Below, piece after piece: positions 1 through 8,436 of a stretch of DNA of 64,000 nucleotides (within the stretch, counting starts at the first letter, position 1; every line of letters begins with the position of its first letter). This DNA is from Methylorubrum suomiense (GTDB lineage Bacteria; Pseudomonadota; Alphaproteobacteria; Rhizobiales; Beijerinckiaceae). Where the stretch lies: positions 1-64,000 of the forward strand of contig NZ_BPRE01000024.1 in the NCBI RefSeq assembly GCF_022179765.1, read 5' to 3'. The position numbers were made by a program, and so were the translations under genes. The notes beneath the pieces were generated by a model that was given only the letters and a program-made list of their open reading frames with translations, was not told where the DNA came from and did no database searches.

Positions 1-289
1 TCTGGCGGGCAGCCACGAGGTTCTGGTGACGGTGGAGGAGGGCTCGGTCGGCGGGTTCGGGGCGATGGTCCTGCATCTCCTGGCCGAGCGGGGCGTGCTG
101 GATGGGGGCGGTGTCCGGGTTCGGACGCTGACGCTGCCGGACAGCTACCAGGACCACGACAAGCCGGAGAAGATGTACGCCGAGGCCGGCCTCGACGCCG
201 AAGGCATCCTCAAGGCGGTGCGCGCCGCGTTGCCGACGGGCGAGGTTGCGGCGCCCCGCGAGAGCACGGTCGTGACGCTCAAGCGCTGA
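1..289 (+). CDS. dxs: 1-deoxy-D-xylulose-5-phosphate synthase, C-terminal end (partial)
   Basis: Only the last ~95 codons are in the window; the frame is open from base 2. The visible part begins LAGSHEVLVTVEEGSVGGFG, the signature of the C-terminal transketolase domain of DXS, the thiamine-diphosphate enzyme that joins pyruvate and glyceraldehyde-3-phosphate in the first step of the MEP isoprenoid pathway. The tail is a normal DXS ending (a PDSYQDHD segment and a final helix). A GTG at position 26 could be mistaken for a start, but the conserved sequence continues upstream of it. The plus-strand gene order dxs-tlyA-RNA methyltransferase, here with sodC inserted on the other strand, fits the family. 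The identity is secure; the catalytic N-terminal part lies outside the window. Confidence 0.93.
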   Translation, partial: LAGSHEVLVTVEEGSVGGFGAMVLHLLAERGVLDGGGVRVRTLTLPDSYQDHDKPEKMYAEAGLDAEGILKAVRAALPTGEVAAPRESTVVTLKR

Positions 290-302
290 GCCGCGCCGCG
301 AA

Positions 303-364
303 CCCTCCCCCACCCAAGTCGGGCAAGCCCGACTTGAGAAAGCCCGAGATCGGAAGGGGGAGGG
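303..364. repeat. Nested palindromic element / bidirectional terminator between dxs and sodC
   Basis: An outer pair, CCCTCCCCC (303-311) and its complement (356-364), encloses a perfect 10-bp inverted repeat, CAAGTCGGGC and GCCCGACTTG (315-324 and 327-336), with a 2-base loop. It sits between two convergent genes, so it may end transcription of both. The nested layout resembles REP-type extragenic palindromes. There is no clear T-run. Confidence 0.6.
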
Positions 365-379
365 ACGGCGTCGATCCCC

Positions 380-1000
380 TTACTTGATCACCGCGCAGGC
401 GATGCGCGGACCCGCGCCGCCGATCGGCTGGGTGGTGTGGTCGTCCTCGTTGGCATGGACGATCAGCGCCGACCCGTCGCCGTCGCGCAGGCCGCCCTCG
501 CCGGTCAGCGGGGTCTCGCTCGACACTTCCGCGTTCACCGAGCCGTCGGCGGCGGCGTAGACGTTGGGCAGATCGCCCTCGTCCGGACCGTCCGGATTGA
601 GCAGGCCGTGCTTGCTCTGGTCGTGGTTCACGTGGGCCTTCGACTTCTCGAACTTCTCCGTGTCCGAGCAATCGCCGACCGCGTGGAAATGGATGCCGTG
701 CCAGCCCGGAGGCAGGCCGCCGGCCTGGACCATCACGCGCATGACGAGGGAATTCGCCCCGTCGCGGATCATGATCTTGCCGATGGTCTCGCCCTTGCCA
801 TTGGTGATCGCGCTCTCGTAGGTCTGCGGGGCGGAGGCCTCCTCCTTAGGGGCATCCTTCGGAGCCTCCTTCGGGGCTTCCTTGGGTGCCTGCGCGAGGG
901 CGGGCACGCACAGGGCCGCGAGCACGGAGGCGGCCAGCGGGATCCGGCGGCTGGCCCGCGCGGTGGCACACGTCTTGGGACCGCTCATCTTACCTCGCAT
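380..1000 (-). CDS. sodC: Copper/zinc superoxide dismutase (periplasmic)
   Basis: A 206-residue protein starting at the ATG at 1000, preceded by an AGGGAGA-type ribosome site; an ATG at 988 is an alternative start. It begins with a signal peptide (basic start, hydrophobic core, cleavage near ALAQA). A short lysine/proline-rich spacer follows, built from repeated APKE/APKD units at about residues 38-52, and then the SOD domain. Metal-ligand histidines are visible in GIHFH and in HVNHDQSKHG, with further acidic and histidine ligands downstream. Two cysteines (GDCS and ACAV) can form the usual disulphide. It dismutates superoxide in the periplasm. It faces dxs tail to tail and is divergent from tlyA; the insertion between these two plus-strand genes is the unusual point. 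Confidence 0.92.
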   Translation of the reverse strand: MRGKMSGPKTCATARASRRIPLAASVLAALCVPALAQAPKEAPKEAPKDAPKEEASAPQTYESAITNGKGETIGKIMIRDGANSLVMRVMVQAGGLPPGWHGIHFHAVGDCSDTEKFEKSKAHVNHDQSKHGLLNPDGPDEGDLPNVYAAADGSVNAEVSSETPLTGEGGLRDGDGSALIVHANEDDHTTQPIGGAGPRIACAVIK

Positions 1001-1308
1001 GGGTCGTTCGTCTCCCTGGAGCGCTTTCCCACGATGGGGTCGCCGGTTTGGCGAAGGAAAGCGCGTACGATAACGATGGAGAGACGCCGATCCGAGCGTA
1101 TCGGAGCCTCCCGTCGGCCGGCGCACGCGGCGCGGCCGCTTGTGACCTCGGGGGAACCGGATTATCCGGCCCCGATGCGGGCGGCGGGCCGCACCGCGTG
1201 ATCGGCCCGTTCCAAGGTAAGGCGGCCGGGCCCGAGCGACAGGGGCGCGCCGACAACCGCCCTGACGATCCGCCCATCACGAAACTGCGGGGCCGCGAGA
1301 GGACGACG
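1001..1308. other. Intergenic region between divergent sodC and tlyA
   Basis: 308 bases that must hold the promoters of sodC (leftward) and tlyA (rightward). I see no convincing -35/-10 pair, repeat or RNA gene. Open frames run through it, but none has protein-like composition. Confidence 0.4.
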
Positions 1309-2055
1309 ATGACGGGCGAACGTCTCCGCGCCGATCGGGTGCTGGTGGAGCGCGGCCATTTCCGCAGCCGGGCGCAGGCGCGGGCCGCGATCGAGGCGGG
1401 CCTCGTCTTCGTCGACGGCTGCCCGGTGACGCGCCCCTCCGCCCCGATCGGCGAGGGCGCGCGGATCGAGGCCGCTCCCGCCCACCCCTACGTCTCCCGC
1501 GGCGGCCTCAAGCTCGCCGCCGCCCTCGACGCGTTCGGGATCGACCCCGCCGGCCTGCCCTGCCTCGATGTCGGCGCCTCCACCGGCGGCTTCACCGACG
1601 TGCTGCTGCGCCGCGGCGCGGCCCATATCCATGCGGTCGATGTCGGGCGCGACCAGTTCGACGCCGCCCTGCGCGGCGATCCGCGGGTGAGCCTGCGCGA
1701 GGGGACCGACATCCGGGCGCTGGCGGCGGACGCGCTGGACCCCGCCCCGCTTCTCGCCGTCATCGACGTGAGCTTCATCGGCCTGCGCCTCGTCCTGCCG
1801 CCCGTGACCGGCCTCCTGACCGGCGCGGCGGCGCTGGTGGCGCTGATCAAGCCGCAATTCGAGGCCGGGCGCGAACGGGTCGGGCGCGGCGGCATCGTGC
1901 GCGATGCAAGCGTGCATGCGGAGGTCTGCGAGGCGGTGCGAACCACCCTCACCGATCTCGGTTTCACGATCCTCGGCCTGATCCCCTCCCCGGTCGAGGG
2001 CGGGGACGGCAACCGCGAATTTCTCATAGGCGCCCGGCGACCGCGTGATGTCTGA
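1309..2055 (+). CDS. tlyA: TlyA-family rRNA 2'-O-methyltransferase (S4 + FtsJ-like)
   Basis: A 248-residue protein of normal TlyA length. The N-terminal S4 RNA-binding domain (about residues 5-60) contains RADRVLVERGHFRSRAQA and ends in SRGGLKL, whose lysine is part of the catalytic tetrad. The FtsJ/RrmJ-like methyltransferase domain has the SAM-binding motif CLDVGASTGGFTD at about residue 84 and the catalytic lysine in KPQFE at about residue 181. Family members methylate ribose 2'-hydroxyls in 16S and/or 23S rRNA; the family was once annotated as hemolysin A. The start is the first ATG that leaves the S4 domain intact. The gene overlaps the next methyltransferase by 8 bases, so the two are probably co-translated. 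Which rRNA sites it modifies cannot be seen. Confidence 0.9.
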   Translation: MTGERLRADRVLVERGHFRSRAQARAAIEAGLVFVDGCPVTRPSAPIGEGARIEAAPAHPYVSRGGLKLAAALDAFGIDPAGLPCLDVGASTGGFTDVLLRRGAAHIHAVDVGRDQFDAALRGDPRVSLREGTDIRALAADALDPAPLLAVIDVSFIGLRLVLPPVTGLLTGAAALVALIKPQFEAGRERVGRGGIVRDASVHAEVCEAVRTTLTDLGFTILGLIPSPVEGGDGNREFLIGARRPRDV

Positions 2056-3307
2056 GACGGAAGAGACCCTGACGATCGCCCGGCTCGGTGCCCGCGGCGA
2101 CGGAATCGCCGAGGACGGCCTGCTTGTGCCCGGCGCCCTGCCCGGCGAGCGGGTGCGGGTGCGCCGCGAGGCCCGGCACGGCGTCCTCGTCGCGGTCGAG
2201 ACGCCCTCGCCCGACCGGATCGACCCGTTCTGCCCTTATTACGCGGCCTGCGGTGGCTGCGCCGTGCAGCATCTCGCCCCCGAGCCCTACGCGGCGTGGA
2301 AGCGCGGCATCGTCACCGGGGCGCTGGCCCAAGCACGGATCGAGACCGAGGTGGCGCCCCTGCTCGACGCCCATGGCGAGGGCCGGCGCCGGATCGTCCT
2401 GCATGTCCGCGAGATCGAGGGACGGGCGCGCGCCGGGCTGATGGCGGCCCGCAGCCACGCGCTGGTGCCCCTCGACCATTGCCCGATCACCGTGCCGGGT
2501 CTGCACCGGGCGCCCGCCGTGGCCGAAGCGCTGGCCGCGCCCCTCGGCCACGGGCGCAAGCCCCTCGACATGGCCGCCACGGCCACGGGGGCGGGGCTCG
2601 ACGTGGACATCCGTGGCCACGGGCCGGTGAGCGAGGGCGTGCGCGGTGTCCTCACCCGCCTCGCGACCGAGCTCGATCTCGCCCGCCTGTCCCTCCATGG
2701 CGACGTGGTGGTGGAACGCCGCCTGCCCGCTCTCGGCGAGGGCCCCGCCCGGCGGGTGCCTCCGCCCGGCGGCTTCCTCCAGGCGACGGCGGCGGGCGAG
2801 GCGGCGCTCACCGCCCTGAGCCTCGCGCCGATGGGCAAGGCCAAGCGCGTCGCCGACCTGTTCTGCGGCAGCGGCCCCTTCGCCCTGGCGCTCGCGGCGA
2901 GCGGGCGGGAGGTCCACGCGGCCGAGGGTGAGGCGGCCTCGATCCAGGCCCTCATCCGCGCCTACCGGGCCGGGGCCGGCCTGTCGCAGATCACGGCGGA
3001 GGCCCGCGACCTGTTCCGCCGCCCCCTGCTCGGGCCGGAGCTCGACCGCCTCGACGCCATCGTGTTCGATCCGCCGCGGGCCGGGGCGGAGGCGCAGGCG
3101 AAGCGGATCGCCGAATCGAAGGTGCCGCTCGTCGTCGGCGTCGCCTGCGACGCCGGCACCTTCGCCCGCGACGCCGCCGTGCTGATCGGCGGCGGCTACC
3201 GGCTGGAGCGGGTGACGCCGGTCGATCAATTCGCCTGGTCGGGCCATGTCGAGCTGGTCGGCATCTTCCGCAAGGACGCGCGCAAGCCCCGCGGCCGGCT
3301 GCGCTGA
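2048..3307 (+). CDS. TrmA/RlmD-family RNA 5-methyluridine methyltransferase
   Basis: A 419-residue SAM-dependent RNA methyltransferase of the RumA/RlmD (m5U) group. An N-terminal TRAM-like domain is followed by an iron-sulphur motif with C-x5-C-x2-C spacing (FCPYYAACGGC, about residues 61-72); a later cysteine in DHCPIT may be the fourth ligand. The C-terminal Rossmann domain has VADLFCGSGPFAL for SAM, FDPPRAGAEAQ, the catalytic cysteine in VGVACDAGTFARD, and the family ending PVDQFAWSGHVELVGIF. ATG 2048 is chosen; a GTG directly before it (2045) is also possible. It overlaps the tlyA stop, so the two RNA modification enzymes form one unit. Whether the target is 23S rRNA or tRNA is not decidable here. 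Confidence 0.88.
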   Translation: MSETEETLTIARLGARGDGIAEDGLLVPGALPGERVRVRREARHGVLVAVETPSPDRIDPFCPYYAACGGCAVQHLAPEPYAAWKRGIVTGALAQARIETEVAPLLDAHGEGRRRIVLHVREIEGRARAGLMAARSHALVPLDHCPITVPGLHRAPAVAEALAAPLGHGRKPLDMAATATGAGLDVDIRGHGPVSEGVRGVLTRLATELDLARLSLHGDVVVERRLPALGEGPARRVPPPGGFLQATAAGEAALTALSLAPMGKAKRVADLFCGSGPFALALAASGREVHAAEGEAASIQALIRAYRAGAGLSQITAEARDLFRRPLLGPELDRLDAIVFDPPRAGAEAQAKRIAESKVPLVVGVACDAGTFARDAAVLIGGGYRLERVTPVDQFAWSGHVELVGIFRKDARKPRGRLR

Positions 3308-3652
3308 GCGCTCAGCCGGGGGGGACAACTCGATCCGCTCGACCGTTCGAAGGTCCGCTTGGGTAGCCGCCGGACCTTAGTCTCTCGCCGCGAAGCGGAC
3401 GTTCAGCCTGCGACACGATCCGGCCGTTTCAAGTTCCTGAAGGCGATGCCGCCCCAAGGGCGGACGTCGCTGCATCGGTCGCTTTTGACGCAAGCCCCAT
3501 CGCAGCCCGGACTTGCTACGCGGGAAAGCAGGGTGAGGCCGGCGGTGAACAGCGAGCCCCGGATCCGCCTTTAGACCGATGGCTTCGAGGCTCGCGGCTC
3601 CTTCGCGCTCTGAGTGAGAGCGGCTCGGACCGACATACCCAAGGATTCTCCG
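3308..3652. other. Gene-free stretch upstream of the cation exchanger
   Basis: 345 bases. The stop of the methyltransferase gene lies in a 12-base palindrome (CTGAGCGCTCAG, 3304-3315), and a second inverted repeat, AAGGTCCG/CGGACCTT, spans 3350-3378. Either could act as a weak terminator. The rest shows no protein-like frame, RNA gene or clear promoter. The purine-rich AAGGA just before 3653 is the ribosome site of the next gene. Confidence 0.4.
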
Positions 3653-4732
3653 ATGCTCGCCTCCTGGTCGCTGCCGATGCTGCTTGTGCTGTTCGCGGGG
3701 GCGGCGGGCATCATCTGGTATGCCGGCATCAAGCTTTCGGACACCACCGACGTGCTGGCCAAGCGCCTCGGGCTCGGCGAGGCGCTTGGCGGGCTGATCC
3801 TGCTCGCCATCGCCACCAACCTGCCCGAGATCGCCATCACGGTGAGCGCCGCATGGCGGGGCAACCTCGGTATCGCGATCGGTAACCTGCTCGGCGGCAT
3901 CGGCGTGCAAACCCTGGTGCTCGTGGCGCTCGATGCGTTCAGCGGGCGGGGCCGACGCCCACTCACCTACCGGGCCGCGAGCCTCTCGCTCGCGCTCGAA
4001 GGCACGCTGGTCGTGGCGGTGCTGATCATGGCCATCATGGCCAGCCGCCTGCCCGAGAGCTTGATCGTGCTACGGGTCGCGCCGGGCGGTCTCGCGATCG
4101 CGCTCGTATGGGTGCTGGGCATCTGGCTGATCGGGCGGACGCGCGGCGACCTCCCCTGGCATGCCCGGAATACGGCGGCGGAGGTGCAGAGCCGCCCGCA
4201 GGGCCATAGCCGAGCCCGGAAGTCGCAGCAGGCCGGAGCCGGGGGCCTGACGACGGCGCGCGCTGCCGCGGTCTTCGCGTTCGCAGCCCTGGCTACCCTG
4301 ATCTGCGGCGTGGCCCTGGAGATGAGCGGTGATGCCATCGCAGACCGGATCGGGATGAGCGGCGTCCTGTTCGGCGCGACCGTGCTGGCGGCCGCGACCT
4401 CCCTGCCGGAACTCTCGACCGGACTCGCATCGGTGCGGCTCGGCGATGATAGGCTCGCGATCAGCGATATTTTCGGCGGAAACGCATTCCTGCCGGTGCT
4501 CTTCCTGCTGGCGACGGTGATCTCCGGTCGCGCCGCGCTGCCGCAGGCGCAAGACACCGACGTCTACCTCGCCGGCCTCGGCGTCTTGCTCACCTGCGTC
4601 TACATCGCCGGGCTGATCTTCCGTCCGCAGCGACGCGTGCTGGGCATGGGCATCGACTCGCTCGCGGTCCTCACCCTTTACATGATCGGCATCGCTGGCC
4701 TCTTCGCCATCGCGATGGCGCCCAGCCACTGA
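3653..4732 (+). CDS. Sodium/calcium exchanger (CaCA) family membrane protein
   Basis: A 359-residue integral membrane protein with about ten hydrophobic segments in two homologous halves split by a hydrophilic loop (about residues 165-200). Each half carries a CaCA alpha-repeat core: ATNLPEIAITV in the first and ATSLPELSTGLASVRLGD followed by DIFGGNA in the second, the acidic/polar residues that bind the cation in this superfamily. It should exchange Ca2+ or a related cation for Na+ or H+ across the inner membrane; the sequence does not give the ion. The start at 3653 has AAGGA 8 bases upstream. No partner genes are adjacent. Confidence 0.85.
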   Translation: MLASWSLPMLLVLFAGAAGIIWYAGIKLSDTTDVLAKRLGLGEALGGLILLAIATNLPEIAITVSAAWRGNLGIAIGNLLGGIGVQTLVLVALDAFSGRGRRPLTYRAASLSLALEGTLVVAVLIMAIMASRLPESLIVLRVAPGGLAIALVWVLGIWLIGRTRGDLPWHARNTAAEVQSRPQGHSRARKSQQAGAGGLTTARAAAVFAFAALATLICGVALEMSGDAIADRIGMSGVLFGATVLAAATSLPELSTGLASVRLGDDRLAISDIFGGNAFLPVLFLLATVISGRAALPQAQDTDVYLAGLGVLLTCVYIAGLIFRPQRRVLGMGIDSLAVLTLYMIGIAGLFAIAMAPSH

Positions 4733-4975
4733 TCACGCGCCGAGCGCGTGGAAGAGTGCATCAAGACACTGACGCTCTGGCTCGCCAGCGGCACGGAGCC
4801 TCTGCGGCGCTGATTATCGGCTCGGGTGCAAGGGTCCTTGGGCAGCGGATCGTCGCACATCCACCCGGCCCGGTCGTACATCTCCTTCCACCATTGGCCG
4901 GGACGCGGACCATCCAAACGTCCGCAACGGGTCGAAAGCGGGCCGGCGCATGGCCGAGCTGATTGGATTTCGATC

Positions 4976-6274
4976 TCAGGCCGGTGCCCGGCGGGCGCCC
5001 GGATCCCCCGCCTCCGCCAGGGCCGCCGCGAGATCGGCCGGATCGATCGTGAAGTCCTGCAGGAATTCCGGCGACCCGGAGGGCACCCGCGGGCCGTACA
5101 CCGCGTGGTAGGCGAGCCCGTTGGCGACCGCGATCTCCCAGTAGAACGGATCCTCCCAGCCCTCCGGCACGAGGTGGATCACCGGGGTGCCCGGAGCGCA
5201 GAACACGGTGTTGGCCATGCCGGCCCCGGCGATGCCGACGACGATCTCGGCTTCGGCGAAGCGGATCGCCTGCTGGCGCGGGCTCAGCGATTCGGGGTCG
5301 ATCACCGTGAAGCCGCGGCGGGCCAGCAGCGCGAGCACGCCGTCCCGCGAGACGAGCGCCCGGCCGCGACCCGGATGCCGGTCGACGAACAGACGTCGCC
5401 CAGGGGGCTGCCCGAGGCCCCGCCATCGCTGCCACAGGCGCGGCAGCAGCGTGCGGCGGCGGCCCTGCCGGCGCAGGAAGTGCAGGGAGTCCGGCGACTT
5501 GCGCTCGCAGGGCAGGGCGGAGGGCGTGGCGTGGTGGAGCCGGGCGAAATGGTAGCTCTTCGTCCAGTCGAGGAGGCGCAGGGTGAGGCCGGGCATGGTG
5601 CCGAGCACCAGCTTGACCGAGCGCGCCCGCGCGACGTCGATATGCGGCACGTAGGCGACGAGGGCGACCGTGATCGGCAGGCCGGGATGGCGCGCCCGCA
5701 GCATCGCCACGGCGCGCAGGCGCGGCACGTCGTCGATGAGCCAGTGGCCGTAATTGAACGAGCTGCCCGCGTTGAGGAGGAAGGTCAGCCCGTCCGCCCC
5801 GATGCTCTCGTCGCAGGGGTCCGCAACCGGCCCCGGCCCCGGGGCGACGTGGCGCTCCTGCGGGCGGGTGGTCTCGAACAGCACCCGCTTCCGCCCCTCT
5901 TCGAGGGTGAACAGCGCGTTGCCCGCGAGCCGGATGTCACGGGATTCCAGCAGCAGCGTCGGCGGCACCGGCGGGAAGCGCGCGGCGAGCCGCGCCCGCT
6001 GCGCCTCGCGGAAATCCGCGCCGCCGCCATGCAGGTGCGGCATGCCGGGATCGCGGGCGGGGCAGCCGGGGAACACCGTGCCGAGGACGCGGGTCCGGGC
6101 CGCGACCCGCCCCGACAGGCGCGCGAGGAGGTCCGCATCGCCGGCAAACCCGCCCTCGCCGTAGAGGAGCGAGGCATCGCAGGAGAGGACGAGATCGTCC
6201 TCGGTCAGGCCGGTCGGCGCCGCGGCCTGACCGGCCGGTTCCTCCGCCGCTCCCGTCCCCGCGATGCCCTGCAT
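4976..6274 (-). CDS. GT61-family (DUF563) glycosyltransferase
   Basis: A 432-residue protein with the DUF563/glycosyltransferase family 61 signatures: FNYGHWLIDDVPRL near the middle, VDRHPGRGRALVSRD (the usual R-x-R-x-[IV] strand region), and the donor-site motif GIAGAGMANTVFCAPGT near residue 345, followed by a conserved late WEDPFYW segment. It has no signal peptide or membrane helix, so it is probably cytoplasmic and acts on a surface polysaccharide or glycan. The ATG at 6274 has GAGGGG just upstream. No other polysaccharide genes are near, so the substrate is unknown. Bacterial GT61 members are poorly characterised. Confidence 0.78.
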   Translation of the reverse strand: MQGIAGTGAAEEPAGQAAAPTGLTEDDLVLSCDASLLYGEGGFAGDADLLARLSGRVAARTRVLGTVFPGCPARDPGMPHLHGGGADFREAQRARLAARFPPVPPTLLLESRDIRLAGNALFTLEEGRKRVLFETTRPQERHVAPGPGPVADPCDESIGADGLTFLLNAGSSFNYGHWLIDDVPRLRAVAMLRARHPGLPITVALVAYVPHIDVARARSVKLVLGTMPGLTLRLLDWTKSYHFARLHHATPSALPCERKSPDSLHFLRRQGRRRTLLPRLWQRWRGLGQPPGRRLFVDRHPGRGRALVSRDGVLALLARRGFTVIDPESLSPRQQAIRFAEAEIVVGIAGAGMANTVFCAPGTPVIHLVPEGWEDPFYWEIAVANGLAYHAVYGPRVPSGSPEFLQDFTIDPADLAAALAEAGDPGARRAPA

Positions 6275-6347
6275 GCCGTCCCCTCGTCCGCGACGGCTCC
6301 GATAGCACGAAGCGGGACCGCGAAGCGCGTGGGGGTGGGTTGCCGGC

Positions 6348-7076
6348 TCAGAACAGCTCGCCCTGAACGGCCGCCGCCGGGGCGGCCGGCGCCGCGCGGC
6401 CTCGCCCGGCCGGCTCGATCAGCGCCGGGTCGTCGTGGCGGGTGCTGTTGACGCGCTCGTCCACGGGGTCGAGCCGCAGCCATTCGTCGGGGCAGGGCCG
6501 GCAGAGGCGGGCCGCCTCGGCGGCGTCGATCGCGGGGTCGAGCCAGGCATCGACCATCCCGGGCGCGAGGATCGTGGGCATGCGCTCGTGGATCGCGCTC
6601 AGGGTCCCGTTGGCCGAGCAGGTGACGATGGCCGCCGTATCGACCTCCGAGCCGTCGGCTCCGAGCCAGGGCTCCCACAAGCCGGCGAGCGCCATCGGCG
6701 CCCCGTCGGCCCGGCGCACGGCGAAAGGCTGCTTGAGCGCCTGCCGGCCGGTGCCCTCCCGGCGCCACTCGTAGAAGCCGTCGGCGAGGAAGACGCAGCG
6801 GCGATAGCGCAACGCGCCGCGAAAGGCCGGCTTCTCGCCCGCGGATTCGATGCGGGCGTTGAACAGCACCGGAAAGCCGTTGGGATCCTTGAGCCAGGAC
6901 GGCCACAGCCCCCAGCGCATGAGCCGGAAATGCCGGGCACCGCGCTCGGCCAGGACCACCGGCACGGGCTGAGTCGGGGCGACGTTGAAGCGGCCGGGAA
7001 AATTCGGCGTCTCCGGATAGCCGTAGGCCGCGCGATAGACCTCCGGGGGCTGGCCGATGAAGAAGCGTCCGCACAT
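6348..7076 (-). CDS. SRAP (SOS response-associated peptidase) / YedK-HMCES family protein
   Basis: A 242-residue protein beginning MCGRFF, so that Cys2 becomes the N-terminal catalytic residue after loss of Met1. The rest of the SRAP active site is visible: the asparagine in LFNARIES, the glutamate in DGFYEW, and the histidine in AIHERMPTIL. Family members form a stable thiazolidine crosslink with abasic sites in single-stranded DNA and so protect them. The tail after about residue 210 is alanine/proline-rich and ends in QGELF. An in-frame extension exists upstream, but the MCGRFF start is dictated by chemistry. It is divergent from the DUF482 gene (130 bases apart). Confidence 0.93.
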   Translation of the reverse strand: MCGRFFIGQPPEVYRAAYGYPETPNFPGRFNVAPTQPVPVVLAERGARHFRLMRWGLWPSWLKDPNGFPVLFNARIESAGEKPAFRGALRYRRCVFLADGFYEWRREGTGRQALKQPFAVRRADGAPMALAGLWEPWLGADGSEVDTAAIVTCSANGTLSAIHERMPTILAPGMVDAWLDPAIDAAEAARLCRPCPDEWLRLDPVDERVNSTRHDDPALIEPAGRGRAAPAAPAAAVQGELF

Positions 7077-7206
7077 GCGCCGATCTGGGGCGCGCAGGGG
7101 TCGCGGATCAAGGTGTGCCGCACCGTGCCTCACAGGAAGCCGCGCCGGAACCGGACCGACCATATGTCCCGTTGCGCCGCGCCGCCGCGGCGCTAGGTTG
7201 GCGGCC

Positions 7207-8436
7207 ATGACATCCCCCGCGACGGCGACCGGCTCAGAGCCCGCCCTGCACGTGCGGGCCGTGCCGGGTCTTGCCCGGTTCGACGCCGCCGAGTGGGACG
7301 CCTGTGCCACCTCCCCCGAGACCCTCTCGGCCGGTGACGAGACCTTCAACCCGTTCGTCTCCCACGCCTTCCTCTCGGCGTTGGAGGAATCGGGCTGCGT
7401 CTCCCGCCGCACCGGCTGGCTGCCGCTGCATGTGCGCGTCGAGCGCGACGGCCGCCTCGTCGGCGCGGCGCCCTGCTATCTGAAATCCCACAGCCAGGGC
7501 GAATACGTGTTCGACCACGGCTGGGCCGACGCCTACCAGCGGGCCGGGGGCAGCTACTATCCCAAGCTCCAGGTCAGCGTGCCCTTCACCCCCGTGACCG
7601 GCCCGCGCTTCCTGATCGCGCCGGGCGAGGACCCCGATACCGCTGCCGCCGCCATCGTCGCGGGCCTGCGGGCCCTGCGCGAGGAGACGCAGGCCTCCTC
7701 GGTCCACGCCACCTTCCTGCGCGCGCGCGAATCGGAACAGGCCGAAGCTCTGGGCATGCTGCCGCGCCTCGACCAGCAGTTCCACTGGCTCAACGAGGGC
7801 TACGCGACCTTCGACGACTTCCTCTCGGCGCTGGCCTCGCGCAAGCGCAAGGCGATCAAGCGCGAGCGGCGCGACGCCCTGGCCTCCGGCATCACCATCG
7901 CGCACCGGACCGGCGCCGATATCACGGAGGCCGATTGGGACGCCTTCTACGCGTTCTACCAGGACACCGGCGCCCGCAAATGGGGCCGGCCCTATCTCAA
8001 CCGGCGCTTCTTCTCGCTGATCGGCGAAAGGATGGCCGAACGCATCCTGCTCGTCATCGCCTCGCAGGGCGGGCGGCCGATCGCCGGGGCGATCAACTTC
8101 ATCGGCGACACGGCCCTCTACGGGCGCAACTGGGGCTGCCTCGAGGACCATCCGTTCCTGCATTTCGAGGTCTGCTACTATCAGGCGATCGATTTCGCGC
8201 TCGCCCGCGGCCTCAAGCGGGTCGAGGCCGGCGCCCAGGGCGAGCACAAGCTCGCCCGCGGCTATCGCCCGGTGCCGATGCATTCCGCCCACGATTTCGC
8301 CGATGCGGGCCTCGGCCGCGCCGTCGGCGACTATCTGGAGCGGGAGCGCCGCGCCGTGCGCGAGGCCATCGACGAATATGCGCAGATGTCGCCGTTCCGC
8401 CGTGGCGGACCGGAGGGCGAGGACATAGGAGCATGA
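7207..8436 (+). CDS. DUF482 / FemAB-like N-acyltransferase (COG3146 type)
   Basis: A 409-residue soluble protein. Marks of the DUF482 family (FemAB-like, predicted peptidoglycan or aminoacyl N-acyltransferases with a double GNAT fold) include NPFVSHAFLSALEESG near the N-terminus, the YVFDHGWADAYQRAGGSYYP segment, RKRKAIKRERR near the middle, and HFEVCYYQAIDFA with EAGAQGEHKLARGY near the end. Family function is largely inferred: transfer of an acyl or aminoacyl group to an amine. Its stop codon overlaps the ATG of the M20 amidohydrolase (ATGA), so the two are translationally coupled. An enzyme that makes an amide bond paired with one that breaks one is notable. The start is the first ATG that fits the family. 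Confidence 0.82.
   Translation: MTSPATATGSEPALHVRAVPGLARFDAAEWDACATSPETLSAGDETFNPFVSHAFLSALEESGCVSRRTGWLPLHVRVERDGRLVGAAPCYLKSHSQGEYVFDHGWADAYQRAGGSYYPKLQVSVPFTPVTGPRFLIAPGEDPDTAAAAIVAGLRALREETQASSVHATFLRARESEQAEALGMLPRLDQQFHWLNEGYATFDDFLSALASRKRKAIKRERRDALASGITIAHRTGADITEADWDAFYAFYQDTGARKWGRPYLNRRFFSLIGERMAERILLVIASQGGRPIAGAINFIGDTALYGRNWGCLEDHPFLHFEVCYYQAIDFALARGLKRVEAGAQGEHKLARGYRPVPMHSAHDFADAGLGRAVGDYLERERRAVREAIDEYAQMSPFRRGGPEGEDIGA

Noticed and set aside
4678..4917. Minus-strand frame beginning MDGPRPGQWWKEMYDRAGWM
   Set aside because: The first 30 residues look protein-like, but there is no ribosome site and the rest overlaps the end of the cation exchanger gene; possibly a gene remnant, not supportable as a gene.
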